A stretch of 64,000 bases of DNA from a candidate division KSB1 bacterium (lineage in GTDB: Bacteria > Electryoneota > RPQS01): the NCBI GenBank assembly GCA_016214895.1, contig JACRMR010000002.1, positions 436,001-500,000 on the forward strand. Direction: 5' to 3'. Numbering within the stretch: the stretch's first letter is position 1; each line of letters begins with the position of its first letter. This document shows positions 44,857 to 53,106 of this stretch, one piece after another. Below the pieces are notes generated by a model. The model saw only the letters and a program-made list of their open reading frames with translations. It was not told the DNA's origin and did not search any database. Both the position numbers and the translations under genes were made by a program.

Positions 44857-45965
44857 ACGTCCCGATGCTCGATCTGCCCGCCCAGTTCCGCAAAATTCAA
44901 CACGAAGTCATGCCCGAGGTCCAACAGGTCTTCGACTCGCAGTACTTCGTGCTCGGTCCCAACAACAAGAAGATCGAACAGCAGATGGCGGAGCTCGCCG
45001 GGATGCCGTTCGGCGTCGGTACGGCCTCCGGCACCGATGCGCTGATCCTCTGTTATCTCGCCGCGGGCCTCAAGCCCGGCGATGAAGTCATTACCACGCC
45101 GTACACGTTCTTTGCCACGGCCAGCTCCATCGTGCGGATCGGAGCGAAACCGGTCTTCGTCGATATCGAGGAAGATAGCTTCAACGTGAACCTCGATCAC
45201 GTCGAAAGCCTGCCGAATCTCCGCGCCAAGGCGTTCGTCCCCGTGCATCTGTTCGGTCTCGTGATCGACCCGCAGCGGCTGCTGGCCATCTGCCGGCGAC
45301 ACAAAATGTGGCTGATCGAGGATGCCTGTCAGGCGGTCGGGGCGACCCGCGATGGGTTCACGGCGGGCGGCATCGGCGAACTTTCCGCCTTCTCGTTCTA
45401 CCCGACCAAGAATCTGGGCGGTGCCGGCGACGGCGGGATGGTGCTGACCCGCACCGAAGAACTGGCCACCTTCGCCCGGATGGATCGTATCCACGGTGGA
45501 CGCGATCGCTATTTCTACGATCGCATCGGAACTGGCGCCCGGCTCGATGAGCTGCAAGCGGCCGTACTGTCCGTGAAATTCAAGTACCTGAAAGCGTGGA
45601 ACGAGCACCGCCGGGCGATGGCTGAAATCTATAACTCCGGACTGAAGGGCACCGCTGTCACGACTCCGACCACGCCGGCCGGGGCTTACCACATCTATCA
45701 TCAGTATGTGATTCGCGCTCCGCGCCGGGACGAACTGAAGGAGTATCTGAAGACCAAGGGGATCGGCAGCGACATCTATTATCCCGTGCCCCTGCACCTG
45801 CAAAACTGTTTCGCCGATATGGGGTACAAGCAAGGACAATTTCCGGTAGCCGAGCGGACCGCGCTGGAGTCGCTCGCGCTTCCCATCTCCGCCGAACTCA
45901 GCCCGGCGCAAGTCGAGTATGTGTGCGCGACGATCCGCGAATTCTACGGTGGTGGTGGCGCATAA
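44853..45965 (+). CDS. DegT/DnrJ/EryC1 sugar aminotransferase (WbpE-like)
   Basis: 370 residues. PLP-dependent transfer of an amino group from glutamate to a keto-sugar nucleotide. All key elements are present: GTASGTDALILCYLAAGL, TPYTFFATASSI, IEDACQAVGA, and the Schiff-base lysine in SFYPTKNLGGAGDGGMV. Then RIGTGARLDELQAAVL and IYYPVPLHLQNCF. The sequence style is closest to WbpE/WlbC enzymes that aminate UDP-3-keto-GlcNAcA. The 3-oxidase (WbpB) that would supply that substrate is not in this window. Overlaps the epimerase gene by 4 nt. Its active site contrasts with the degenerate DegT-like half of the protein at 42503. Confidence 0.88.
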   Translation: MNVPMLDLPAQFRKIQHEVMPEVQQVFDSQYFVLGPNNKKIEQQMAELAGMPFGVGTASGTDALILCYLAAGLKPGDEVITTPYTFFATASSIVRIGAKPVFVDIEEDSFNVNLDHVESLPNLRAKAFVPVHLFGLVIDPQRLLAICRRHKMWLIEDACQAVGATRDGFTAGGIGELSAFSFYPTKNLGGAGDGGMVLTRTEELATFARMDRIHGGRDRYFYDRIGTGARLDELQAAVLSVKFKYLKAWNEHRRAMAEIYNSGLKGTAVTTPTTPAGAYHIYHQYVIRAPRRDELKEYLKTKGIGSDIYYPVPLHLQNCFADMGYKQGQFPVAERTALESLALPISAELSPAQVEYVCATIREFYGGGGA

Positions 45966-46009
45966 TGCAGCATCCCCGCTGCTCCCGGATCTAACGAATA
46001 CGACATCGA

Positions 46010-47440
46010 ATGGCGCAAGTGAACGAACACTCGATCTGGATGAGGCTTTTCCAACAGATCGCCGACATCCTCATGACGGTGATTTCGTTTGTGACGGCCT
46101 TCGCGGTTCGTTCCCAAATCCGGACTGTGTACTTCTTCGGCAGCGCCCAGTCCGTCGATAGTTTCGCGAATATTCTGATTATCGTCGTTCCGGTCTGGTG
46201 GTTCTTTCTCGATATTCAGAAGGCCTATTCCGAGGCCGGACGCGTGTCACTGCGCGATGAATTCAACCTCGTGGTGCGAACGGCCCTGTTCGGGACGCTG
46301 ACGCTGCTGGCCATCGCGTACATCCTCCGGCTCGAATCTCCGCCGCGCTCGACGATCATCCTGTTCGTCGTCATCAATGTCGCGTTGCTGTTTCTGAACC
46401 GCATCTTCTTCCACAATGTTCGCGAGTACCTCCGCGCCAAAGGGGAGTTCGCGAAGACGATCCTGATCGTCGGATCCGGCGATAAGGCACAACGATTCCT
46501 GAACGCCCTCTCCGAGCACGCGGAGTGGGGGATTGACCTGGTCGGCTTTGTGGAACTCGACCGGAACAAGATCGGTAAGGAAGTGATGGGCGCGAAAATC
46601 CTGGGCGGACCCGAACACCTGCCCGAAATTCTCCATTCCTATCCGATCCACGAAGTCGTGTTCGCGGTGCCGACGCGAATGCTGGCCGACTGCACCGACA
46701 TGCTCGCCCTCTGCGAACAAGAGGGGGTCCGCGCCGTTATCCTCTCCAACTTCTTCTCGAGCCTCGTGGCGATGGTCGATGCCGAAGTCCAGTACGATCA
46801 GCCCGTCCTCATCTACTCGACGAACCGGCATCGGGAGTGGCAGCTGCTGGTGAAGCGGCTGATCGACCTCGCCGTCTCCCTGGTCCTGCTCGTGCTGTTG
46901 GCCCCGCTGCTGGCCGTGGTCGCGATGTTGATCAAGTTCGGCGACGGTGGGCCCGTATTTTATACGTGGAAGGTCGTCGGCCAAAACAAGAAAAACTTCA
47001 CCGGCTACAAATTTCGCACGATGGTCGTCAATGCCGACCTGCTCAAAGAGAAACTGTTGGCGCAAAATGAGATGAAGGGCATCGCCTTCAAGATGTCCAA
47101 GGATCCGCGCATTACCAGAGTCGGTCACTTTCTGCGAAAATTCAGTCTCGATGAGTTGCCGCAACTCTGGAGTGTCCTGAAAGGCGATATGTCCGTCGTC
47201 GGTCCGCGGCCCCCGCTGGAAACCGAGTTGAAGCGCTTCGAGAGCTGGCATCGCCGCAAGCTGTCCGTGAAACCGGGACTAACCTGCCTCTGGCAGGTCT
47301 CCGGTCGCAGCACCATTACTGACTTTGATGAGTGGGTCAGGCTCGACTTGGCCTATATCGACAATTGGTCACTCTGGCTCGACTTCAAGATCCTGCTGAA
47401 GACGATTCCCGTGGTACTCACCGGCCGAGGCGCGCACTGA
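46010..47440 (+). CDS. Polyprenyl glycosylphosphotransferase (WbaP/WcaJ family)
   Basis: 476 residues. Starts polymer assembly by moving a sugar-1-phosphate from a nucleotide sugar to undecaprenyl phosphate. Four N-terminal membrane helices (residues 10-135) lead to a CoA-binding-like Rossmann domain (TILIVGSGDKAQRFL). A further membrane segment (RLIDLAVSLVLLVLLAPLL) is followed by the catalytic bacterial sugar transferase domain: GPVFYTWKVVGQNKKNFTGY, KFRTMVVNAD, DPRITRVGHFLRKFSLDELP, QLWSVLKGDMSVVGPRPPL, VKPGLTCLWQVSGRS. It is the only clear sugar-transfer enzyme in the cluster, so it defines the cluster as a lipid-linked surface glycan locus. Begins 44 nt after the aminotransferase; its TGA overlaps the next ATG by one base. 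Confidence 0.93.
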   Translation: MAQVNEHSIWMRLFQQIADILMTVISFVTAFAVRSQIRTVYFFGSAQSVDSFANILIIVVPVWWFFLDIQKAYSEAGRVSLRDEFNLVVRTALFGTLTLLAIAYILRLESPPRSTIILFVVINVALLFLNRIFFHNVREYLRAKGEFAKTILIVGSGDKAQRFLNALSEHAEWGIDLVGFVELDRNKIGKEVMGAKILGGPEHLPEILHSYPIHEVVFAVPTRMLADCTDMLALCEQEGVRAVILSNFFSSLVAMVDAEVQYDQPVLIYSTNRHREWQLLVKRLIDLAVSLVLLVLLAPLLAVVAMLIKFGDGGPVFYTWKVVGQNKKNFTGYKFRTMVVNADLLKEKLLAQNEMKGIAFKMSKDPRITRVGHFLRKFSLDELPQLWSVLKGDMSVVGPRPPLETELKRFESWHRRKLSVKPGLTCLWQVSGRSTITDFDEWVRLDLAYIDNWSLWLDFKILLKTIPVVLTGRGAH

Positions 47441-48561
47441 TGCACGTGCTGATCACGGGCGGCGCGGGGTTCATCGGATCGCACACGTGCGATGCGCTGC
47501 TGTCCGGCGGGCATGATGTCACCATTCTGGACAGCCTCGAAAAGCCGGTTCACCTCAAGGGCAAGCCAGCCTACCTGTCCCCCAAGGCCCGCTTCATCCT
47601 GGGCGACGTGCGAAACCGCGACGACATGCGGCAGGCGCTGGACGGCGTCACGGCCGTGATTCATCTCGCCGCCTACCAGGACTACCTCCCCGATTTCAGC
47701 AAGTTCTTTCACGTCAATGCGGTGGGTACGGCGCTGCTCTACGAGTTGATTGTTGAGCACAAGATGCCGGTGGATCGCGTGGTCGTTGCTTCCTCGCAGG
47801 CGGTCGCCGGCGAAGGCCGGTATGCGGGATCGGACGGCGCGCTGTTTCACCCGGAGTTGAGAACTCCGGAACAGCTCGAGCGCGGCGACTGGGAGTTTCG
47901 TGACGCGGCGGGCAGCCCGCTCACGTGGCGGCCCACGCCGGAATCGGTTGCGAACCCGCGGAATCAATACGCGCTTTCCAAATACTCACAGGAACTCATG
48001 ACGCTGGCCTTCGGCAAGCGCTACGAAATCCCGTCTGTCGCGCTGCGCTATTCCATCGTGCAGGGGCCGCGCCAGAGTTTCTACAATTCCTATTCGGGCG
48101 CGTGCCGGATCTTCTCGCTCAGCTACTATTTTGACCGGGCGCCGCTCATTTACGAAGACGGAGCGCAAGTTCGCGACTTCGTCAATATTCACGATGCCGT
48201 CTCCGCGAATCTGCTCGCCCTGCAAGATCAGCGTGCCGTCGGTCAGGTCTTCAATGTCGGCGGCGGTCGTCCGTACACCGTGACGGAGTTTTGCTCGATC
48301 GTCGCGCGCGAGTTCGGTAAGGAGCAACTCGCCCCGCGCGTGCCGGGCCTCTACCGGTTCGGCGATACCCGGCACATCTGCTCGGACATTTCGAAGCTGA
48401 AAGCGCTCGGCTGGAATCCGGTTCGTGACGCCGCCGAGTCCGTCCGTGAATACCGTGAATACCTTGAACAACAATCGGACATCGAGGATCTGCTCGACTA
48501 CGCCGAAAAGCACATGCAGTCGCTGAATGTCGTGCGCGCCACGCGGGGAGTGAGTTCGTGA
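47440..48561 (+). CDS. NAD-dependent sugar-nucleotide epimerase, dTDP-L-rhamnose 4-epimerase-like
   Basis: 373 residues from ATG 47440 (TGATG overlap with the previous stop). An open frame extends upstream to 47332 but lies inside the previous gene. NAD motif GGAGFIGSHTCDALL. The block AAYQDYLPDFSKFFHVNAVG and the motifs VASSQAVAGEGRY, NQYALSKYSQELM and RYSIVQGPRQSFYNSYSGA are diagnostic of a distinct epimerase family often labelled dTDP-L-rhamnose 4-epimerase. Relatives usually carry a small cysteine cluster between the GEGRY and NQYA motifs; here that insert (about residues 128-165) has no cysteine. Substrate is uncertain. Confidence 0.82.
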   Translation: MHVLITGGAGFIGSHTCDALLSGGHDVTILDSLEKPVHLKGKPAYLSPKARFILGDVRNRDDMRQALDGVTAVIHLAAYQDYLPDFSKFFHVNAVGTALLYELIVEHKMPVDRVVVASSQAVAGEGRYAGSDGALFHPELRTPEQLERGDWEFRDAAGSPLTWRPTPESVANPRNQYALSKYSQELMTLAFGKRYEIPSVALRYSIVQGPRQSFYNSYSGACRIFSLSYYFDRAPLIYEDGAQVRDFVNIHDAVSANLLALQDQRAVGQVFNVGGGRPYTVTEFCSIVAREFGKEQLAPRVPGLYRFGDTRHICSDISKLKALGWNPVRDAAESVREYREYLEQQSDIEDLLDYAEKHMQSLNVVRATRGVSS

Positions 48562-49496
48562 GAATCCTGGTCACGGGCGGAGCGGGCTTCATCGGATCAC
48601 ATCTCGCCGACAAGTTTCTGGCGGAAGGTCACGAAGTCGCCGTGCTTGACAATTTCAGTACCGGTTTCCGTCGCCATGTGCCGCCGGCCGCGCGACTCTA
48701 CGAGGGCGATCTGCGGGACACGGCCTTCCTGCGGCGCGTCTTCGAGGACTTCAAACCGGAGGCGGTTGACCACCATGCCGCGCAAATCGATGTGCGCAAG
48801 TCACTCGAGGACCCGGCCAGCGACGCGCAAACGAATGTCATCGGATCGATCGCACTGATCCTCGCCGCCGTGCGCGGCGGCGTGCGAAAATTCGTGTACG
48901 CCTCCACCGGCGGCGCAATCTACGGCGAACCGAACTACCTCCCGGCCGACGAAGCGCACCCGGTGCGCCCCGAGTGCGCTTACGGAATCTCCAAGCACAC
49001 GGTCGAACATTACCTCGAACTCTACCGTGTGCTCGAAGGGCTGCAATACGTCGTGCTTCGCTACTCGAATGTTTACGGCCCGCGGCAGAATCCGCACGGC
49101 GAAGCCGGCGTCAACGCGATCTTCATCGGACGGATGTTGGAGGGCAAGGCACCCACGATTTACGGCGACGGCGAGCAACTGCGCGACTACATTCATGTCG
49201 GCGACGTCGCGCGCGCTAACTTGCTGGCATTGCGTCACGACCGATGCGAGATCTACAACATTGGCTGCGGGATCGGCACATCGGTGAATGAAATCGTACG
49301 CCTGCTGTCGAGAATTATGAACTTCCGCGAGCTCCCGATCTACGCCCCGGCGCGTATGGGCGAGCTGCAGAAGATCTATCTCGACGCGCGCAAAGCGAAA
49401 CGCGAACTCGGCTGGATGCCGGCCATGGATTTCGAGACGGGACTGCGCGAAACGGTCAACTGGTTCCGGCAAGCGCGCGCCGCGGAACCCGTGTGA
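48558..49496 (+). CDS. UDP-glucose 4-epimerase-like (GalE family)
   Basis: 312 residues from GTG 48558, overlapping the previous gene by 4 nt. Motifs: GGAGFIGSHLADKFL, DNFSTGFRRHVP, HHAAQIDVRKSLEDP, YASTGGAIYGEP with catalytic Tyr-Lys in CAYGISKHTVEHYL, RYSNVYGPRQNPHGEAGV, and TIYGDGEQLRDYIHVGDVA. The STGGAIYG and VNAIF elements are those of the short GalE-like enzymes of archaea and deep-branching bacteria, which interconvert UDP-Glc and UDP-Gal. It is the third epimerase of the cluster. Its stop overlaps the nucleotidyltransferase start by 4 nt. Confidence 0.87.
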   Translation: MRILVTGGAGFIGSHLADKFLAEGHEVAVLDNFSTGFRRHVPPAARLYEGDLRDTAFLRRVFEDFKPEAVDHHAAQIDVRKSLEDPASDAQTNVIGSIALILAAVRGGVRKFVYASTGGAIYGEPNYLPADEAHPVRPECAYGISKHTVEHYLELYRVLEGLQYVVLRYSNVYGPRQNPHGEAGVNAIFIGRMLEGKAPTIYGDGEQLRDYIHVGDVARANLLALRHDRCEIYNIGCGIGTSVNEIVRLLSRIMNFRELPIYAPARMGELQKIYLDARKAKRELGWMPAMDFETGLRETVNWFRQARAAEPV

Positions 49497-50194
49497 AAGC
49501 ATTTCTGCTCGCGGCCGGCGTCGGTAGTCGTCTCGGGGCGTTGACCGAGCACACGCCGAAGTGCCTGTTGCCGATCGGCGGACGACCGTTGCTCGATTTC
49601 TGGTTCGAGGCGTTCGCCGCCGCGGGTGTTACCGACGTACTGATCAACTTGCATCACCTGCCCGATCGCGTTCATCAGTACCTTGATCGACAGCCGTATC
49701 CTGTGCGCGTGCGGCGGGAATTCGAGCCGGTCCTGCTGGGGAGCGCCGGGACCATTCGGGGTCACCGGGACTTTGTGGCCAACGACCAGTCCTTCTTGAT
49801 CGTGTACGCCGACAATTTCGCGCGCGTGGATCTGCGCCGGCTGATGACCTTTCATCGGGAACACCGCAATCCCGTGTTGTCCTTGCTGGCCTATGAGACC
49901 GACGAGCCGACCCGCTGCGGCATCCTTGAGTTTGACTCTGCTGAGCGTGTCGTCTCCTTCGAAGAGAAACCCGCGCGGCCCCGCACGACGTTCGCCAACG
50001 CCGGGATTCACGTTGCCGCGGCCGAGCTGTTTGACTATCTGCCCGCGGAACTCCCCGCCGATCTGGGGTTCCACGTCCTGCCGCGGCTCGTCGGCAAGAT
50101 GTTCGGCTATGTGACCAACGAGTACATTCAGGACATCGGAACCCCTTTAACTTACGAGAAAGTGCAGCGGGATCTTGCCGCGCAAAGCAATTAG
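49493..50194 (+). CDS. hddC: Nucleotidyltransferase, HddC-like (D-glycero-D-manno-heptose-1-P guanylyltransferase)
   Basis: 233 residues from GTG 49493. Sugar-1-phosphate nucleotidyltransferase fold: AFLLAAGVGSRLGALTEHTP with the activating KCLLPIGGRPLL, metal-binding Asp in IVYADNFARVD, and FANAGIHVAAAELF. Short members without a C-terminal beta-helix include HddC and ManC-like enzymes. The heptose assignment rests mainly on the neighbours: a GHMP sugar kinase starts right after its TAG, and a phosphoheptose isomerase follows. Together they resemble the GDP-D-glycero-alpha-D-manno-heptose pathway known from S-layer glycan and capsule loci. The phosphatase GmhB is not in this window. Confidence 0.72.
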   Translation: MKAFLLAAGVGSRLGALTEHTPKCLLPIGGRPLLDFWFEAFAAAGVTDVLINLHHLPDRVHQYLDRQPYPVRVRREFEPVLLGSAGTIRGHRDFVANDQSFLIVYADNFARVDLRRLMTFHREHRNPVLSLLAYETDEPTRCGILEFDSAERVVSFEEKPARPRTTFANAGIHVAAAELFDYLPAELPADLGFHVLPRLVGKMFGYVTNEYIQDIGTPLTYEKVQRDLAAQSN

Positions 50195-51184
50195 ATGGTC
50201 ATTTCCCAGACACCGCTGCGGCTGAGCTTCGCGGGCGGCGGCACGGACCTCGCTGAGTACTACCGCGACGGCGCGGGCGCGGTCATCTCGACCGCCATTG
50301 ACAAATACATCTTTGTCATCATCAAAGAGCGCTTCGACGATCGCATCTTCATCAACTATACGAAGAAGGAAATCGTGGATGCCGTGCCCGAGATCCAGCA
50401 CGAACTGGTCCGCGAAGCCATGCTCAAGACCGGCATTGAACGCGGGGTTGAAATCTCGATGCTCGCCGACATCCCGTCGGAAGGCAGCGGCCTCGGCTCC
50501 TCGTCCTCGCTGGTCGTCGGTCTGCTGAATGCATTCTACATGTTCCGCGGCGAACAAGTCACCGCGGAACGACTCGCTCGCGAAGCCTGCGAGATTGAAA
50601 TCGGCCGCTGCCAGAAACCCATCGGCAAGCAGGACCAGTATATCGCCGCGTACGGCGGGATTCGTCGCATCGAGTTCAGGCCGGACGACAGCGTCGGCGT
50701 GGAGCTGGTCGAACTCTCCGCCAAGGGCATGTGGCACCTCGGCCAGAATCTGATGCTGTTCTATACGAACCGTACGCGAAGTTCCGCCGAAATCTTGACC
50801 GAACAACGAGATTGCACCAGAAGCAAACGCGAGACGCTGGCCGCCATGCTGCCGCTCGTGGACCGCATTCGCGATGCCCTCGGCCACGAAAAGTTCGACG
50901 AAGTCGGCCAAGCCCTGCACGATGGCTGGATGCTCAAACGCAAGATGGCGTCGCGCATCAGCGACGCCTGGATCGACGATCTCTACGACCGTGCCCGCCA
51001 CGCCGGTGCCACCGGCGGCAAAATCGCCGGAGCCGGTGGCGGCGGGTTTCTCATGCTTTACGTGCCGCCGGTCCATCAGGAAAGCGTACGGTCCGCACTT
51101 TCCGACCTCTATGAAATGCCGTTCTTGCCGGAGCGGGACGGCAGCAAAGTGATCTTCAATCTGCGACGCTACCCGTTCAAATGA
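50195..51184 (+). CDS. hddA: GHMP kinase, HddA-like (D-glycero-D-manno-heptose-7-P 1-kinase)
   Basis: 329 residues. GHMP motifs: substrate-binding TPLRLSFAGGGTDLAEYY, ATP-binding GSGLGSSSSLVVGLLNAF, motif 3 KIAGAGGGGFLMLYVPP, and QKPIGKQDQYIAAYGG between them. PLRISFAGGGTDL and KQDQYIAAYGG are typical of the HddA/FKP branch, which phosphorylates heptose-7-phosphate or fucose at C1. It begins at the base after the TAG of the nucleotidyltransferase gene and overlaps the isomerase gene by 4 nt. The tight packing with hddC-like and gmhA-like genes supports the heptose reading; fucose is the main alternative. Confidence 0.85.
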   Translation: MVISQTPLRLSFAGGGTDLAEYYRDGAGAVISTAIDKYIFVIIKERFDDRIFINYTKKEIVDAVPEIQHELVREAMLKTGIERGVEISMLADIPSEGSGLGSSSSLVVGLLNAFYMFRGEQVTAERLAREACEIEIGRCQKPIGKQDQYIAAYGGIRRIEFRPDDSVGVELVELSAKGMWHLGQNLMLFYTNRTRSSAEILTEQRDCTRSKRETLAAMLPLVDRIRDALGHEKFDEVGQALHDGWMLKRKMASRISDAWIDDLYDRARHAGATGGKIAGAGGGGFLMLYVPPVHQESVRSALSDLYEMPFLPERDGSKVIFNLRRYPFK

Positions 51185-51756
51185 TGGCTTCAAAACGCGA
51201 CCATATTCTGAACTACCTCGGTGATCTCCGGCGCGTGCTCGATGAGCTTCCGCTCGACGCGGTCGAGGCTGTGCTCGATGTCTTCGAACGCGCCTACGCC
51301 GCGGACAAGACCGTCTTTATCTGTGGCAACGGCGGATCCCACGCCACCGCCAGTCATTGGGTCTGCGACTTCTCCAAAGGCTGCAATGCGCCCGCCAAAC
51401 GCCGCCTGCGCATGATTTGCCTCGGCGACAACCTGCCGATGCTCACGGCGTACGCCAACGACGTAAACTACGATGCGGTCTTCGCCGAACCCCTGCGTAC
51501 CTATGCGCGACCGGGAGATGTCGTCGTCCTGCTCACGGCCTCGGGCAATTCACCCAATGTACTCGCGGCGGCCACCGCGGCGCGCGAGATCGGCGCGATT
51601 ACCGTCGGCCTGATCGGATTCGGCGGCGGGAAGCTCGCCGAACTGGTTGACCACCAAATCACGGTCAGCTCGCGTGAATACGGCCCGGTCGAGGACTTGC
51701 ACATGATTCTCGATCACATCATCAGTCTGTATATGCGACGAGTGATTTCGAACTGA
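51181..51756 (+). CDS. gmhA: Sedoheptulose-7-phosphate isomerase (SIS domain)
   Basis: 191 residues, a single SIS domain. Converts sedoheptulose-7-phosphate to D-glycero-D-manno-heptose-7-phosphate, the substrate of HddA. Motifs: VFICGNGGSHATASHWVCDF for phosphate binding, VVVLLTASGNSPNVLAA, and the C-terminal helix EDLHMILDHIISLYM with the conserved His-Asp-His arrangement. GmhA proteins usually read GNGGSAADAQH; here SHATASHW keeps the serine and histidine. Two adjacent ATG codons (51181, 51184) could serve. Transcription may pause here, as 48 nt of pyrimidine-rich DNA separate it from the next gene. Confidence 0.85.
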   Translation: MMASKRDHILNYLGDLRRVLDELPLDAVEAVLDVFERAYAADKTVFICGNGGSHATASHWVCDFSKGCNAPAKRRLRMICLGDNLPMLTAYANDVNYDAVFAEPLRTYARPGDVVVLLTASGNSPNVLAAATAAREIGAITVGLIGFGGGKLAELVDHQITVSSREYGPVEDLHMILDHIISLYMRRVISN

Positions 51757-51804
51757 TCGCTCGTTCGCGACACCCCACTTCTCTCTCTTCCTAATCCCCT
51801 ACAC

Positions 51805-53106
51805 ATGCGTCTCACGGTTGTTGGAACCGGTTACGTCGGCCTGGTCACGGGAGCCTGCCTCGCTGATACCGGACATCATGTCACCTGCGTTGACATCGAC
51901 CAAAGCAAAATCGCCATGCTCGGGCGCGGCGAGATTCCCATCTACGAACCCGGACTCGAAGAAATTGTCAACCGCAACGTCGAGAAGTTGCGGCTGGAAT
52001 TCACCACCCAGCTCGCCGGCGCGGTCCCCGACGCGGAGATCGTGATGATCGCCGTCGGCACTCCCTCGGCTGACGATGGGTCCGCCGATCTGTCCTATGT
52101 GCTGGCGGCGGCACGCGAAATCGGCCAGAGCATGAATGGCTACAAAATCATCGTCAACAAGTCCACCGTCCCGGTCGGAACGGGCGATCTCGTCCGCGCG
52201 GAGATCGCGAAACACACGAAACACGAGTTCGATGTCGTCTCCAATCCTGAGTTCCTCAAGGAAGGCGATGCCATCAATGACTTCATGAAACCCGATCGCA
52301 TCGTGCTCGGCGTCAGCAGCAAACGCGCCGAGGAAATCATGACGCGACTCTACGCGCCGTTCCAGCGCACCGGCTACCGCATCATCGTCATGGACGTGCG
52401 CTCGGCGGAAATGACCAAGTACGCCGCGAATGCCCTGCTGGCAACGAAGATCACCTTCATGAACGAGGTCGCCAACCTCTGCGAGGAGGTCGGCGCCGAC
52501 GTGACGTCCGTGCGCTACGGTATCGGCTCCGACAAGCGCATCGGCACGCACTTCTTGTTCCCCGGGGTGGGCTATGGTGGCTCCTGCTTTCCGAAAGATG
52601 TGCTGGCGCTGATCAAAATGGGAAAGGAGAATGCCCGGCCACTGCAAATTCTGGAAGCGGTGCACCGCACCAATGACAAGCAGCGCATACGCATTGCCGA
52701 AATGGTCGTCAGGAAGTTCGGCGAAAATCTTGCGGGTCACACGTTTGCCCTCTGGGGTCTATCGTTCAAACCGCGCACCGATGACATGCGCGAAGCCCCC
52801 TCAATCTACACCGTGCGTGAACTGCTGCAACGCGGCGCAAAAGTGCGAGCTTACGACCCGGCGGCCATGGTGGAGGCCCGGAAAGTCCTCGGCAATTCCG
52901 TGGAGTATGCCCACGATTGCTACCACTGCCTGTCCGGTGCCAGCGCTCTGCTGATCGTCACCGAGTGGCAGGAGTTCCGCGACCCGGATTTCGCGCAGAT
53001 CAAAAAATCGCTCAAGCAACCGCTCATCTTCGACGGACGAAACCTGTTCGAACCCGATGACATGCGCGCACTCGGGATTGAATATCATTCCATCGGTCGC
53101 CGCTAA
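51805..53106 (+). CDS. ugd: UDP-glucose 6-dehydrogenase
   Basis: 433 residues. Oxidises UDP-glucose to UDP-glucuronic acid with two NAD+. N-terminal Rossmann motif VVGTGYVGLVTGACLADTG; NKSTVPVGTGD; SNPEFLKEGDAINDFMKPDR; catalytic cysteine in FPGVGYGGSCFPKDVLALI; C-terminal LWGLSFKPRTDDMREAPS. This is the classic Ugd/TuaD form, distinct from the N-acetylhexosamine enzyme at 38777, so the cluster makes at least two different uronic acid donors. The lipoprotein gene begins at the base after its stop codon. Confidence 0.95.
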   Translation: MRLTVVGTGYVGLVTGACLADTGHHVTCVDIDQSKIAMLGRGEIPIYEPGLEEIVNRNVEKLRLEFTTQLAGAVPDAEIVMIAVGTPSADDGSADLSYVLAAAREIGQSMNGYKIIVNKSTVPVGTGDLVRAEIAKHTKHEFDVVSNPEFLKEGDAINDFMKPDRIVLGVSSKRAEEIMTRLYAPFQRTGYRIIVMDVRSAEMTKYAANALLATKITFMNEVANLCEEVGADVTSVRYGIGSDKRIGTHFLFPGVGYGGSCFPKDVLALIKMGKENARPLQILEAVHRTNDKQRIRIAEMVVRKFGENLAGHTFALWGLSFKPRTDDMREAPSIYTVRELLQRGAKVRAYDPAAMVEARKVLGNSVEYAHDCYHCLSGASALLIVTEWQEFRDPDFAQIKKSLKQPLIFDGRNLFEPDDMRALGIEYHSIGRR

